The notes beneath the pieces are model-generated. The model ran no database searches, was not told where the DNA came from, and worked only from the letters and a program-made list of their open reading frames with translations. The position numbers and the translations under genes were made by a program. From Mixophyes australis (lineage: Eukaryota; Chordata; Amphibia; Anura; Limnodynastidae), in contig JAVHZZ010000017.1 in NCBI GenBank assembly GCA_036250195.1, positions 620,001 to 684,000 of the forward strand: a DNA stretch of 64,000 nt. The letters run 5' to 3'. Every line of letters begins with the position of its first letter. Position 1 is the stretch's first letter. This document shows, one piece after another, positions 46,853 through 58,562 of the stretch.

Positions 46853-48321
46853 AGTACCTTTGGGACACATTTTTTGAGACCTGCTTTTAGTAACTTTTTT
46901 TATTAAATAATGAAGAGCTCTGAAAGTAACCATGTTTTGAATAATTTTCCTAACAACAGATTGATCGCTAAGTCTTACAAGAGACACAACAATGAGTGAA
47001 GACAAGCCTGTCATCCGCAGTTCTTCCAGATGTAAGAAAAATATAAATGTGTTCATTAGGGCGGGGAACCCAGTGGTAATATCAAACAAGAATTTAATAC
47101 GGAGATTTAGGGCACCCAGTGGTACACCCAGCACCCCCCATCCCCCATCTTTCATGTAAGTTCGATGTAACTTGTTGAGTCCTGAAGCCGCTGTCAGCAT
47201 GTTCTGTTACAGACAGATAGCGCTCACCTTCCGGTCCTGCCCTGGTCTCTGGCTGTAGGAGAGCAAACTGCCAGTAAGGGGTAAGAGAAGAACTGCTCCG
47301 GGCCCTGACAGCAGAGTTTGCAGGGTAGTTTGTTTTCTATGATTGTCAGCAAATTATGGCTCCATTTCTGTGTTTATTAACAGATTATGGCCCCGTTTTC
47401 TATGACTGATGCTATAATCCGGTGACAATTTTTTAACGTTATCACTAAATATTATATGGGAGCTGCTTTACATATATAAAATAGCAGATTTCCTCCAACT
47501 GGATATGGGCTTTTTCTGGTAAGATATATTTTGGTTCCTCCCTATATCATGTTTGCGCCAATGCCTCTCAGTATGTGTTTTTTCCTTGTTTATGGTATAG
47601 TTTCACCACAATTGATAAGCAGTATGGTAGTTACCTCCCAAATGTCCCAATTTCAGCAGAAGAGTCCACTATCCTGCCCGGGGACATATTTGTCCAGCTT
47701 GTGGGAATGTTGGGATAAGGGCGATAGCTAATGACCACGCCCTCACTGTGCCTTGACCACGCCCCATCAAGATGTGGTCATGTTTGTCTACTTTGTATGT
47801 CCCTGTATTTTGTATACTCTGTTTTTCCCAATACCTGTTCTGCCGATCACTGTGTTATATTACATATCAACTACGATAGTAATAATAATTAATGGGACTC
47901 ATGTACTAGCCAAGGTCCACGGTTATGCCGCGGTAGCTAGCTTTTCCATGTAGATCAGTTATGGACTCTCTATCGGCATAGGCCACATTCTAATCGGAAA
48001 ATTTCACAGAAGCGATGTTCAAATTGAAAGTCCCTTATCCCACCTGAGTGTCAGACGGTGCAGACTGGATCTACACACAAGAGGGAGCTATTGCACACAA
48101 AGGAACGCACATAAGAGACAACTGGGGAGGAACTAAGGGTGAAAGGCACAAAACAGGGATAATGAACAAACACATGGATGAAGATCAGACACATAAGGAA
48201 CATGTTTAACAGATTTTATATTGCTAATACCATGGGGTAAATTAATGATAATTTATAGTAAAACAAAGTCACCCATCATTGAGAATATATTAGCTGATAA
48301 TGAATATTCTTGTCTCCCCAG
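46853..48321. other. No recognisable gene; intronic or intergenic
   Basis: Lies between the triplicated unit and the first coding exon of the plus-strand gene. A 128-codon minus-strand frame (46814-47200) has no family motif. Confidence 0.4.
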
Positions 48322-48413
48322 TGCCAGAAGCTGTAATGGAGACCCTCGTTGGAGATCCCAATGACACCTCCCGGAGGAATAAGGAAAACATCGCTGGACA
48401 TTCCATCGCTGAG
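48322..48413 (+). CDS. Novel gene exon 1 (first coding exon)
   Basis: Preceded by TTCTTGTCTCCCCAG. The ATG at 48336 has G at -3 and +4, a strong context, and gives 26 codons ending IAGHSIAE before GAG|GTAAAA. The 14 bases before the ATG would be 5' UTR spliced from an upstream exon. Confidence 0.6.
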
Positions 48414-51400
48414 GTAAAATGTCTTGTCTATTATATTATATATGGAAGATCGTTGTTCAATTCTAAATTGAGGCACAGGTTAAGCTTCAACACATGTGAC
48501 AATGCGCTTATGTTGTAATATTGTTACATTTTAGTTATATTATAAGTAATATTCAGTCTTTATTCCATGCCTCCCAACTTTTGCAATCCCCGAATCAAAA
48601 CAAAACACAGTTTGCAGCAGTGCGTCCATAAATGGAGGTGTGGTCACATCACAATGGGTGCGTGGCCACACCCTCATGGGCACCCTTTACCCTCCTCCCC
48701 TAACAACGCCAAAGATTTTAGTCTCTTCTATGTATAAAGATGTACATGTAATATTATGGGCCAGATTCATGTTCAGACTTATCTTGCGTGAAATAGACCT
48801 GCGCTTGCTCCAAAACGGACTTTACTCCAATTAACGCAATTGCATGTAATTCATGTCCAAAGCAAATGACACTTACGACTGCCTACAACACATAAGGGAA
48901 CAATGGTGGCAAGGTTTTTCTCCTGGACAAAACCATGTTACAATGCAAGGGGTGAAAATAGGGTTATTATTTAGCACATAAGATAAATACTGGCTGTTTT
49001 TCATGTAACACACAAATACTTGATAGCTTTAATTTTACACTGAAATTTAAAGTTGATCTAGGACATGCCCAACCCCACCTATAAATCTACCATGACATTT
49101 TAAATTTGCCTCCCACTCCAAGGCAACATGGTTTTGCCAAGATGCAATGTTACTCCTTTTTTTACTTATTTTCTTTTCCTTAACGAATCAGGCCCATTGT
49201 ATGTACAATATGCATTAAGGAGATCTTGATTTATGTATTTAATGTAAAAAAAATATAAATATGATTATACTGTTTAGAGTTGTTCATCATTTTTTTTCTA
49301 GGCTTTATTTAAATACCTTATATTGCACATACGCTTGTGTGTATACTGCGCTGTGCTCTGTTAATGTACAACATGTAACGTTTAGGCAGATTGCACTTAC
49401 ACCCAGATTCAAACTGAAACACATCTTGATGTCCGCTTGGATTTGAATATGGGTTCCGTGATCTTTTCTTAAGAGCAAGTTAGGTGCAAGTTGCGTTCGG
49501 ACTTGAATCAGGCCCTATATGAGCCTCCTCTTCAAGGTTCTCATGTTTCCCTAATATGATCCTCACCAGGTAGTGGTCCAGGTACCAGTTATTCCCACCA
49601 ATGGTTCTTTAACATCCATCTTGCAAAGAGCCTGTGGTATGAATCAGCAGTCATTTTTATACCAGTATCATGTAAATTTCATCACTTAAATTCAAAGTTG
49701 AAATGTATTAATAGTCTCTAGTAACCTCTGACCATGTTATTCCAATTCACTGGCTTTCCTTTGTATTGAGAGTCATTCATTTGTTTCCCTCCTACAGTAT
49801 GTTTGTAATGACATTTACTTTTTATTTTCCCGGTTGTCTTAGGAGAGTGTATCAAGCCCGAAGTCACCACCACAGGGATTTTATGTGGGCTCCAGCTCGG
49901 AGGTATTTTCTACATATATAACTTTCTAAAGATATGTCTTTCCATCAGTGGACTCTTCATTTTATATTTACTTATTTTACACCAATGGTATATGGTTGAG
50001 GTTGAAGCCATAGGTCCTGGTGGTGATGTGATGGTGGGTGGTCTACAGCAACATCAAACTGTGTGGTGTGGTAAGACAAAAAATGAAATCCAGTCCCCTG
50101 GATGAGTGTAATTAAAATGATTGCCCCCTTGTTGTTCATAATTAATCCCTAAATGATATTAATTATTATTAGTGCCCCCTTGATGATTATAAATTATAAT
50201 AGTGCCCCCTTAATGATATAATTATTTTAGGGTTTCTCTCTTTTTTCGTCTCTCTTGTGTCCAGCACCTGTTCACGCAGTGTGTGCAGGGAGGCCCCTGG
50301 ACGTGACGTAATAACGCTGTCATACTTAGGGGAGCCGGGGGCCCCTGCATACAGTCACATCTGGGACTAGGTGCTGCTGGCAATTAAGATGGCAATTTTT
50401 AAAGGAGAACCCCGGCGTGATCTGTGTATCTGCTAAAATGTAACATTCTCAACTTGTATAAGTTAATGGTAGATGCAACTCATTTAGGAAATAGGACAGA
50501 CTGTATAGGCGAGCATCACATATCTGGGGTTAACCATATTTACTTTTTATGTTCCCGGTTGTCTTAGGAGAGTGTATCAAGACCGCAGTCACCACCGCGG
50601 GTATTTTATATGGGCTCCAGCTCGGAGGTATTTTCTACATATATAACTTTCTAAAGATATGTCTTCCCATCAGCGGACTCTTCATTTTATATTTATTTTA
50701 CACCAATGGTATATGTTTGAGGTTGAAGCCATGTGTTGAGAGACTTTCATTTTTAAAACCCATATACTTCCTCCTACAATATGTTTGTAATGACAATTAC
50801 TTTTACTGCCCCCGGTTGTCTTAGGAAGATGTACCAAGCGCCGGATCAGCACCTCCAGGAGTACATTTGGATTCCAGCTTGCGAGTAAGTATTGTCTAGG
50901 TATACAGCTTTCTAAACATATAAATCTTCCCATCAGCGGACTCTTCACAGATTGAATATGGTTGAGGTTGATGGGGCATGTTAGCGGTGGGTGGTCTACA
51001 CCAACAGCGAGCTGGGTGGAGGGCTGGAGCAAAGATGAAATCCAGTACTTCTAAGGTACCAGATGCAAACATCCGATCTCTATTATCTGTCTGCTAATAT
51101 GGGTCATTTCTATATCTGACCTTGAGAAAACTATCCTGTTCAGTCGTCACAATGACCGAAATATACTGTCTCCCGTTTTCTTTCTTGTCCTGGATTCATA
51201 GAACTCCCTTCCACTTACTTGTATAAGTATGAATGGAAGAGGTGTAACATAATCTACAAGAGTAGATCAGTTAGATATGAATATTCCCACCGGTCTGTGA
51301 GGTCATTTTGGTGAATGATGTTTGAGAACAGAGATGTCTCATGTTTATAATGACATTTACTTTTTCTGCATCCTGTTTTCTTAGTGTCGTGCACCAACAC

Positions 51401-54400
51401 CGGATACAGATTTAGAAAAATATCTTCTGAATTACACCTTTAAGGTATGTTCTAGATATACAACTTTTTAAAATATAAGTCTTCCCATCAGTAGACTCTC
51501 CATATTATATTTATTTGACACAGATGGAATATGGTTGAGGTCATGGGCCTTGCTGGTTGGTGATGGTGGGTGGTCTACAGCAATGTGTACATATCAGATA
51601 TCTATTATGCTCCTGTTAATATGAATAATTTCTATATCTGCACCTGATAAAACTATGCTGCCCAGTCATCACAATGTATAAAATATTCTAGGGATGAGCG
51701 CACTCGGATTTCCTGAATCCGAGCCCACCCGAACGTTGCGGATCCGAGTCGGATCCGAGACAGATCCGGGTATTGGCGCCAAATTCAAAAGTGAAACTGA
51801 GGCTCTGACTCATAATCCCGTTGTCGGATCTCGCGATACTCGGATCCTATAAATTCCCCGCTAGTCGCCGCCATCTTCACTCGGGCATTGATCAGGGTAG
51901 AGGGAGGGTGTGTTAGGTGGTCCTCTGTGCTGTTTAGTTCTGTGCTGTTTAGTTCTGTGCTGTTTAGTTCTGTGCTGTTTAGTGCTGTGCTGTTTAGTGC
52001 TGTGCTGTGCTGTGCTGTGCTGTGCTGTGCTGTGCTGTGCTGTGTTCTGCAGTATCAGTCCAGTGGTGCTGTGTGCTGTGCTCTGTCCTTCTGAGGTCAG
52101 TGGTGCTGCTGGGTCCTGTGCTGTGTCCTGTTCAGTCCAGTGGTGCTGTGTCCTGTGCTCTGTGCTTCTAAGGGCATAGTTATTTCCCCAATATTCCCCT
52201 GTGTTTAAAAAAATAAAAAAAAGTTTTTTTAAAAAATACCAAAAACTACTTTAATATTTTTTAATTACCACAAAATTTGCACAACCAATCCTGCAGTATA
52301 AGCCCATTGGTACTGCAATATTACCAAGTTCACACATTCAGCAGTAAAAGTCCAGTGGTACTGCAATATTACAAAGTTTACACATTCTGCAGTATCAGTC
52401 CAGTGGTGCTGTGTCCTGTGCTCTGTCCTGCTGAGTTCCGTAGTGCTGCTGGATCCTGTGCCGTGTCCTGTTCAGTCCAGTGGTGCTGTGTCCTGTGCTC
52501 TGTGCTTCTAAGGGCATAGTTATTTCCCCACTATTCCCAAGTTTTTTAAAAATAAGAAAAAAGTAAAAAAAAATTAAAAATTAAAAAAAAAAAAAATATA
52601 TAATAATTATAACCAAATTTGCAAAACCAATCCAGCAGTATAAGTCCATTGGTACTGCAATATTACCAAGTTCACACATTCTGCAGTATCTTGTGCTACA
52701 TATAATGGAGACCAAAAATTTGGAGGATAAAGTAGGGAAAGATCAAGACCCACTTCCTCCTAATGCTGAAGCTGCTGCCACTAGTCATGACATAGACGAT
52801 GAAATGCCATCAACGTCGTCTTCCAAGCCCGATGCCCAATCTCGTAGTACCGGGCATGTAAAATCCAAAAAGCCCAAGTTAAGAAAAAGTAGCAAAAAGA
52901 GAAACTTAAAATCATCTGAGGAGAAACGTAAAGTTGCCAATATGCCATTTACGACACGGAGTGGCAAGGAACGGCTTAGGCCCTGGCCCGTGTTCATGAC
53001 TAGTGGTTCAGCTTCACCCACGGATCTTAGCCCTCCTCCTCCTCCCCCCCCCTACAAAAAATTGAAGAGAGTTATGCTGTCAGCAACAAAACAGCAAACA
53101 ACTCTGCCTTCTAAAGAGAAATTATCACAAATCCCCAAGGCGAGTCCAAGCGTGTTGGTGGTTGTCAAGCCTGACCTTCCCATCACTGTACTTCCCATCA
53201 CTGTACGGGAAGAGGTGGCTCGGGAGGAGGCTATTGATGATGTAGCTGGCGCTGTGGAGGAACTTGATGATGAGGATGGTGATGTGGTTATTGTAAATGA
53301 GGCACCAGGGGGGGAAACAGCTGATGTCCATGGGATGAAAAAGCCCATCGTCATGCCTGGTCAGAAGACCAAAAAATGCACCTCTTCGGTCTGGAGTTAT
53401 TTTTATCCAAATCCAGACAACCAATGTATGGCAATATGTAGCTTATGTAAAGCTCAAATAAGCAGGGGTAAGGATCTTGCCCACCTAGGAACATCCTCCC
53501 TTATACGTCACCTGAATAACCTTCATAGTTCAGTGGTTAGTTCAGGAACTGGGGCTAGGACCCTCATCGGTACAGGGACACCTAAATCCCGTGGTCCAGT
53601 TGGATACACACCAGCAACACCCTCCTCGTCAACTTCCTCCACAATCTCCATCAGATTCAGTCCTGCAGCCCAAGTCAGCAGCCAGACTGAGTCCTCCTCA
53701 ATACGGGATTCATCCGAGGAATCCTGCAGCGGTACGCCTACTACTGCCACTGCTGCTGTTGCTGCTGTTAGTCGGTCATCTTCCCAGAGGGGAAGTCGTA
53801 AGACCGCTAAGTCTTTCACCAAACAATTGACCGTCCAACAGTCGTTTGCCATGACCACCAAATACGATAGTAGTCACCCTATTGCAAAGCGTATAACTGC
53901 GGCTGTAACTGCAATGTTGGTGTTAGACGTGCGCCCGGTGTCCGCCATCAGTGGAGTGGGATTTAGAGGGTTGATGGAGGTATTGTGTCCCCGGTACCAA
54001 ATCCCCTCGAGATTCCACTTCACTAGGCAGGCGATACCAAAAATGTACAGAGAAGTACGATCAAGTGTCCTCAGTGCTCTTAAAAATGCGGTTGTACCCA
54101 CTGTCCACTTAACCACGGACATGTGGACAAGTGGTTCTGGGCAAACGAAGGACTATATGACTGTGACAGCCCACTGGGTTGATGCATCCCCTTCCGCAGC
54201 AACAGCAACAGCTGCATCAGTAGCAGCATCTACAAAATGGCTGCTCATGCAAAGGCAGGCAACATTGTGCATTACAGGCTTTAATAAGAGGCACAACGCT
54301 GACAACATATTAGAGAAAATGAGGGAAATTATCTCCCAGTGGCTTACCCCACTTAGACTCTCATGGGGATTTGTGGTGTCAGACAATGCCAGTAACATTG

Positions 54401-57400
54401 TGCGGGCATTAAATATGGGCAATTTCCAGCACGTCCCATGTTTTGCCCACACCATTAATTTGGTGGTGCAGCATTACCTCAAGAGTGACAGGGGTGTGCA
54501 GGAGATGCTTGCGGTGGCCCGCAAAATTGCTGGACACTTTCGGCATTCAGCCAGTGCCTACCGCAGACTAGAGGCACATCAAAAAAGCTTGAACCTGCCC
54601 TGCCATCACCTCAAACAAGAGGTTGTGACGCGCTGGAACTCCACCCTCTATATGCTGCAGAGGATGGAGGAGCAGCAAAAGGCCATTCAGGCCTACACAG
54701 CCACCTACGACATAGGCAAAGGAGTGGGGATGCGCCTGAGTCAAGCGCAGTGGAGACTGATTTCCGTGTTGTGCAAGGTTCTGCAGCCATTTGAACTTGC
54801 CACACGAGAAGTCAGTTCCGACACTGCCAGCTTGAGTCAGGTCATTCCCCTGATCAGGCTGTTGCAGAAGCAGCTGGAGAAAGTGAGGGAGGAGCTGGTA
54901 AGCCATTGCGATTACACCAAGCATGTAGCTCTTGTGGATGTAGCCCTTCATACGCTTTGCCAGGATCCGAGGGTGGTCACTCTTTTAAAGTCAGAGGAAT
55001 ACATTCTGGCCACCGTGCTCGATCCTCGGTTTAAAGCGTATGTTGTGTCTCTGTTTCCGGCGGACACAAGTCTACAGCGGTGCAAAGACCTGCTGGTCAG
55101 GAGATTGTCCTCTGAAGAGGACCGTGACATGCCAACAGCTCCACCCTCATTTTCTTCCACATCTATGGCTGCGAGGAAAAAGCTCAGTTTTCCCAAAAGA
55201 GGCACTGGCGGGGATGCTGATAACATCTGGTCCAGACTGAAGGACCTGCCAACCATTGCAGACATGTCTACTCTCGCTGCATTGGATGCTGTCACAATAG
55301 AAAAAATTGTGGATGATTACTTTGCTGACACCATCCAAGTAGACATGTCAGACAGTCCATATTGTTACTGGCAGGAAAAAAAGGCAGTTTGGAAGCCCCT
55401 GTACAAACTGGCTCTATTTTACCTGAGTTGTCCCCCCTCCAGTGTGTACTCGGAAAGAGTTTTTAGTGCAGCGGGGAACCTGGTCAGTGAGCGGCGAAGG
55501 AGGTTGCTTCCTCACAACGTTGAAAAAATGATGTTTATAAAAATGAATAATCAATTCCTCAATGAAGTACAGCACTGCCCTCCAGATACTACAGAGGGAC
55601 CTGTGGTTGTGGAGTCCAGCGGGGACGAATTGATAATGTGTGATGAGGAGGAAGTACACACTGTAGGGGGAGAGGAATCAGAGGTTGAGGATGAGGACGA
55701 CATCTTGCCTCAGTAGAGCCTGTTTAGTCTGTACAGGGAGAGATGAATAGCTTTTTTGGTGTGGGGGCCCAAACAAACCAATCATTTCAGTCAAAGTTGT
55801 TTGGTAGGCCCTGTCGCTGAAATGATTTGTGTGTTAAAGTGTGCATGTCCTATTTCAACAGCAGACCTCTCAACTGCAGCTCATCCCTCCTCTGCGGGGA
55901 TAATGTCTCCTGTGCTCTGACACGTCACTCTGTGTACTCTCAGCCTCAGGATCTGACACTACAGCTACCATGCCTCTTGTAGCAGCCCTCACTCCAGGGC
56001 CTCTTCCATGTGCAGTGTCCCCCTCTCTCTTGGGTTCACTATAGTGGCATGGAGTTCTCCCCCTCATCCAGGGCACACATTCCTTGCCCTGGCTCAGTCA
56101 CCACGCTCAGACTTCCAGGCAATGCTGGGGGAGCCTGGGAGCTTCCACCCCAGGTCCCCAGCTACAACTCTCCTCTCCTGTGTCTTCTCTCTCTTTCTGA
56201 CACTTTAAAGATCGTGCCTTTAAATGAAAAAGTCAGTCTTCATTGCACGACTATGTGCAAGTGCAACAGGGACATTTTTTTGGGTTTACAAAGTCAAACA
56301 ATAACACTACGACCCTGTCTGTCTGGGGTCTGTCAATGACGAATTGTCTGGAGCATGTTTGGAGGAGGTATTGTGGCCCCGGTATCAAATTGGGTACCGG
56401 GGCCACCCCACTATGCAGTCCAGATACTTGTTTGGTGGAATTCCGACACGTGGAGGGTTTTTAAATTATATTGTGGCCTCGGTACCAAATTGTGTACCGG
56501 GGCCACCACACTACGCAGTCAAGATAGATAGATGCGTATTGCGTATCATAGATAAAGTACATTCAGTGGTGTGGGGCAAATTGAAAAATATTCCAAATGC
56601 ACTGACATTATCAAAAACAAGAGGTTGTCACACGCTAAAACTCCAACATGTATATGATGGAGAGGATGGAGGAGCAGCCGTATGTGTAGTGTAATGCAGA
56701 TCTGTTGAAGGTTTTTTATATATTTTATTGTGGTGCCCAGTGCCCACTCCTCTACGCAGTCCAGATACATTTATTGGTGCGAATCATAAAAGTTCAGGGT
56801 TTTTAATATATATTGTGGTGACCCACTCCTCTACGCAGTCCAGGTACATTTATTGGTGCGAATCATAAAAGTTCAGGGTTTTTAATATATATTGTGGTGA
56901 CCCACTCCTCTACGCAGTCCAGGTACATTTATTGGTGCGAATCATAAAAGTTCAGGGTTTTTAATATATATTGTGGTGACCCACTCCTCTACGCAGTCCA
57001 GGTACAATTATTGGTGCGAATCATAAAAGTTCAGGGTTTTTAATAGATATTGTGGTGACCCACTCCTCTACGCAGTCCAGGTACATTTATTGGTGCGAAT
57101 CATAAAAGTTCAGGGTTTTTAATAGATATTGTGGTGAGCCACTCCTCTACGCAGTCCAGGAACATTTATTGGTGCGAATCATAAAAGTTCAGGGTTTTTA
57201 ATATATATTGTGGTGACCCACTCCTCTACGCAGTCCAGGTACAAATATTGGTGCGAATCATAAAAGTTCAGGGTTTTTAAGATATTGTGGTGAGCCACTC
57301 CTCTACGCAGTCCAGGTACATTTATTGGTGCGAATCATAAAAGTTCAGGGTTTTTAATAGATATTGTGGTGACCCACTCCTCTACGCAGTCCAGGTACAA

Positions 57401-58495
57401 TTATTGGTGCGAATCATAAAAGTTCAGGGTTTTTAATAGATATTGTGGTGACCCACTCCTCTACGCAGTCCAGAAAGATACCTTGTTGCAACGTTTTGGA
57501 CTAATAACTATATTGTGAGGTGTTCAGAATACACTGTAAATTAGTGGAAATGCTTGTTATTGAATGTTATTGAGGTTAATAATAGCCTAGGAGTGAAAAT
57601 AAGCCCAAAAACTTGATTTTTAAACTTTTTATGTTTTTTTCAAAAAAAATCCGAATCCAATACCTTAAATCCGAACCGAGACCTTTCGTCAAGTGTTTTG
57701 CGAGACAAATCCGAACCTCAAAAATAACGAAAATCCGGATCCAAAACACAAAACACGAGACCTCAAAAGTCGCCGGTGCACATCCCTAAAATATTCTGTC
57801 TTCTTCTTACTCACCCACTTGTATGAGTATGAGTGGATGAGGTGTAAAGTAATCTCCTTCAGTAGATCATTTCGACCTGAATAGATCTGACAGTTCATAA
57901 GGCCACTATGGGGAAAGATGTTTGAGAAAAGAGATCTCACATCTATAATAGAGTTCTCTGGAATCAAATTGAATAAGAAAAGGTTCCGTACAGAGAGTGC
58001 TTGTTATGTGGCCATGGTGCACTGCTGGATGACTGACAGTGATGCCTCAATCCCTGACCGTGGTGATAGTATGGTGATGGTGATAGTATGATGTTTAAGG
58101 GCAAGTTACTCCACCCAGTGCAGAAACACAGGGCCAGGCCAGTGCCTCCTATAGAGAAGCACATGGCAGCAATCTGCACCCAGGAACTTCTAAGATAAGA
58201 GAATTATACAGGTCACTCTTTCTTGCTTTAAAGACATAAGAAGTTGGGCAGTCAGGTGACATTTTTCGGACTTTGAGGTCATTACTCATAAGATCTGGTT
58301 GACCTGCTGTCATCATATTGTGAATGTAGCAAAGGAGGCAGAGTTAGATTAAGGATTTGGGGGGCCCAGGGTACTTAAGAGAGGGGGGCCCTATGGTCTA
58401 ACGTTAACAGCACAGTGCCATCATTCAGGGAGAGAGTTACTAAGTCACATAGTTCTAAACCTACTACAATAATACACTATTAAATGTCATGTGTG

Positions 58496-58562
<67 letters not shown>

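Larger units (their letters stand above)
55717..57480 (+). other. hAT 3' region with relics of transposase sequence
   Basis: At 56357-56396 the sequence resembles transposase coding at 53965-54003 (GGAGGTATTGTG, CCCCGGTAYCAAAT). At 56617-56680 it resembles 54618-54682 (AACAAGAGGTTGT, AGGATGGAGGAGCAGC). Both are decayed and in the same order as in the gene, so a collapsed second transposase copy seems to form part of the 3' region. Confidence 0.7.
51689..57788 (+). mobile_element. Complete hAT transposon, 6.1 kb, 8-bp TSD AAATATTC
   Basis: The termini are inverted: TAGGGATGAGCGC at the left and GGTGCACATCCCTA at the right. AAATATTC flanks both ends exactly (51681-51688, 57789-57796), the 8-bp duplication diagnostic of hAT. 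Inside are a TATA/YY1-type promoter, an intact transposase ORF and a long 3' region with a minisatellite. Perfect target duplications plus an unbroken ORF indicate a recent, possibly still autonomous insertion. It lies in the intron between exons 5 and 6 of the plus-strand gene, in the same orientation. Confidence 0.95.

Noticed and set aside
46814..47200. 128-codon open frame on the minus strand
   Set aside because: It overlaps the end of a MITE, has no family motif and no supporting splice or promoter context; likely chance.
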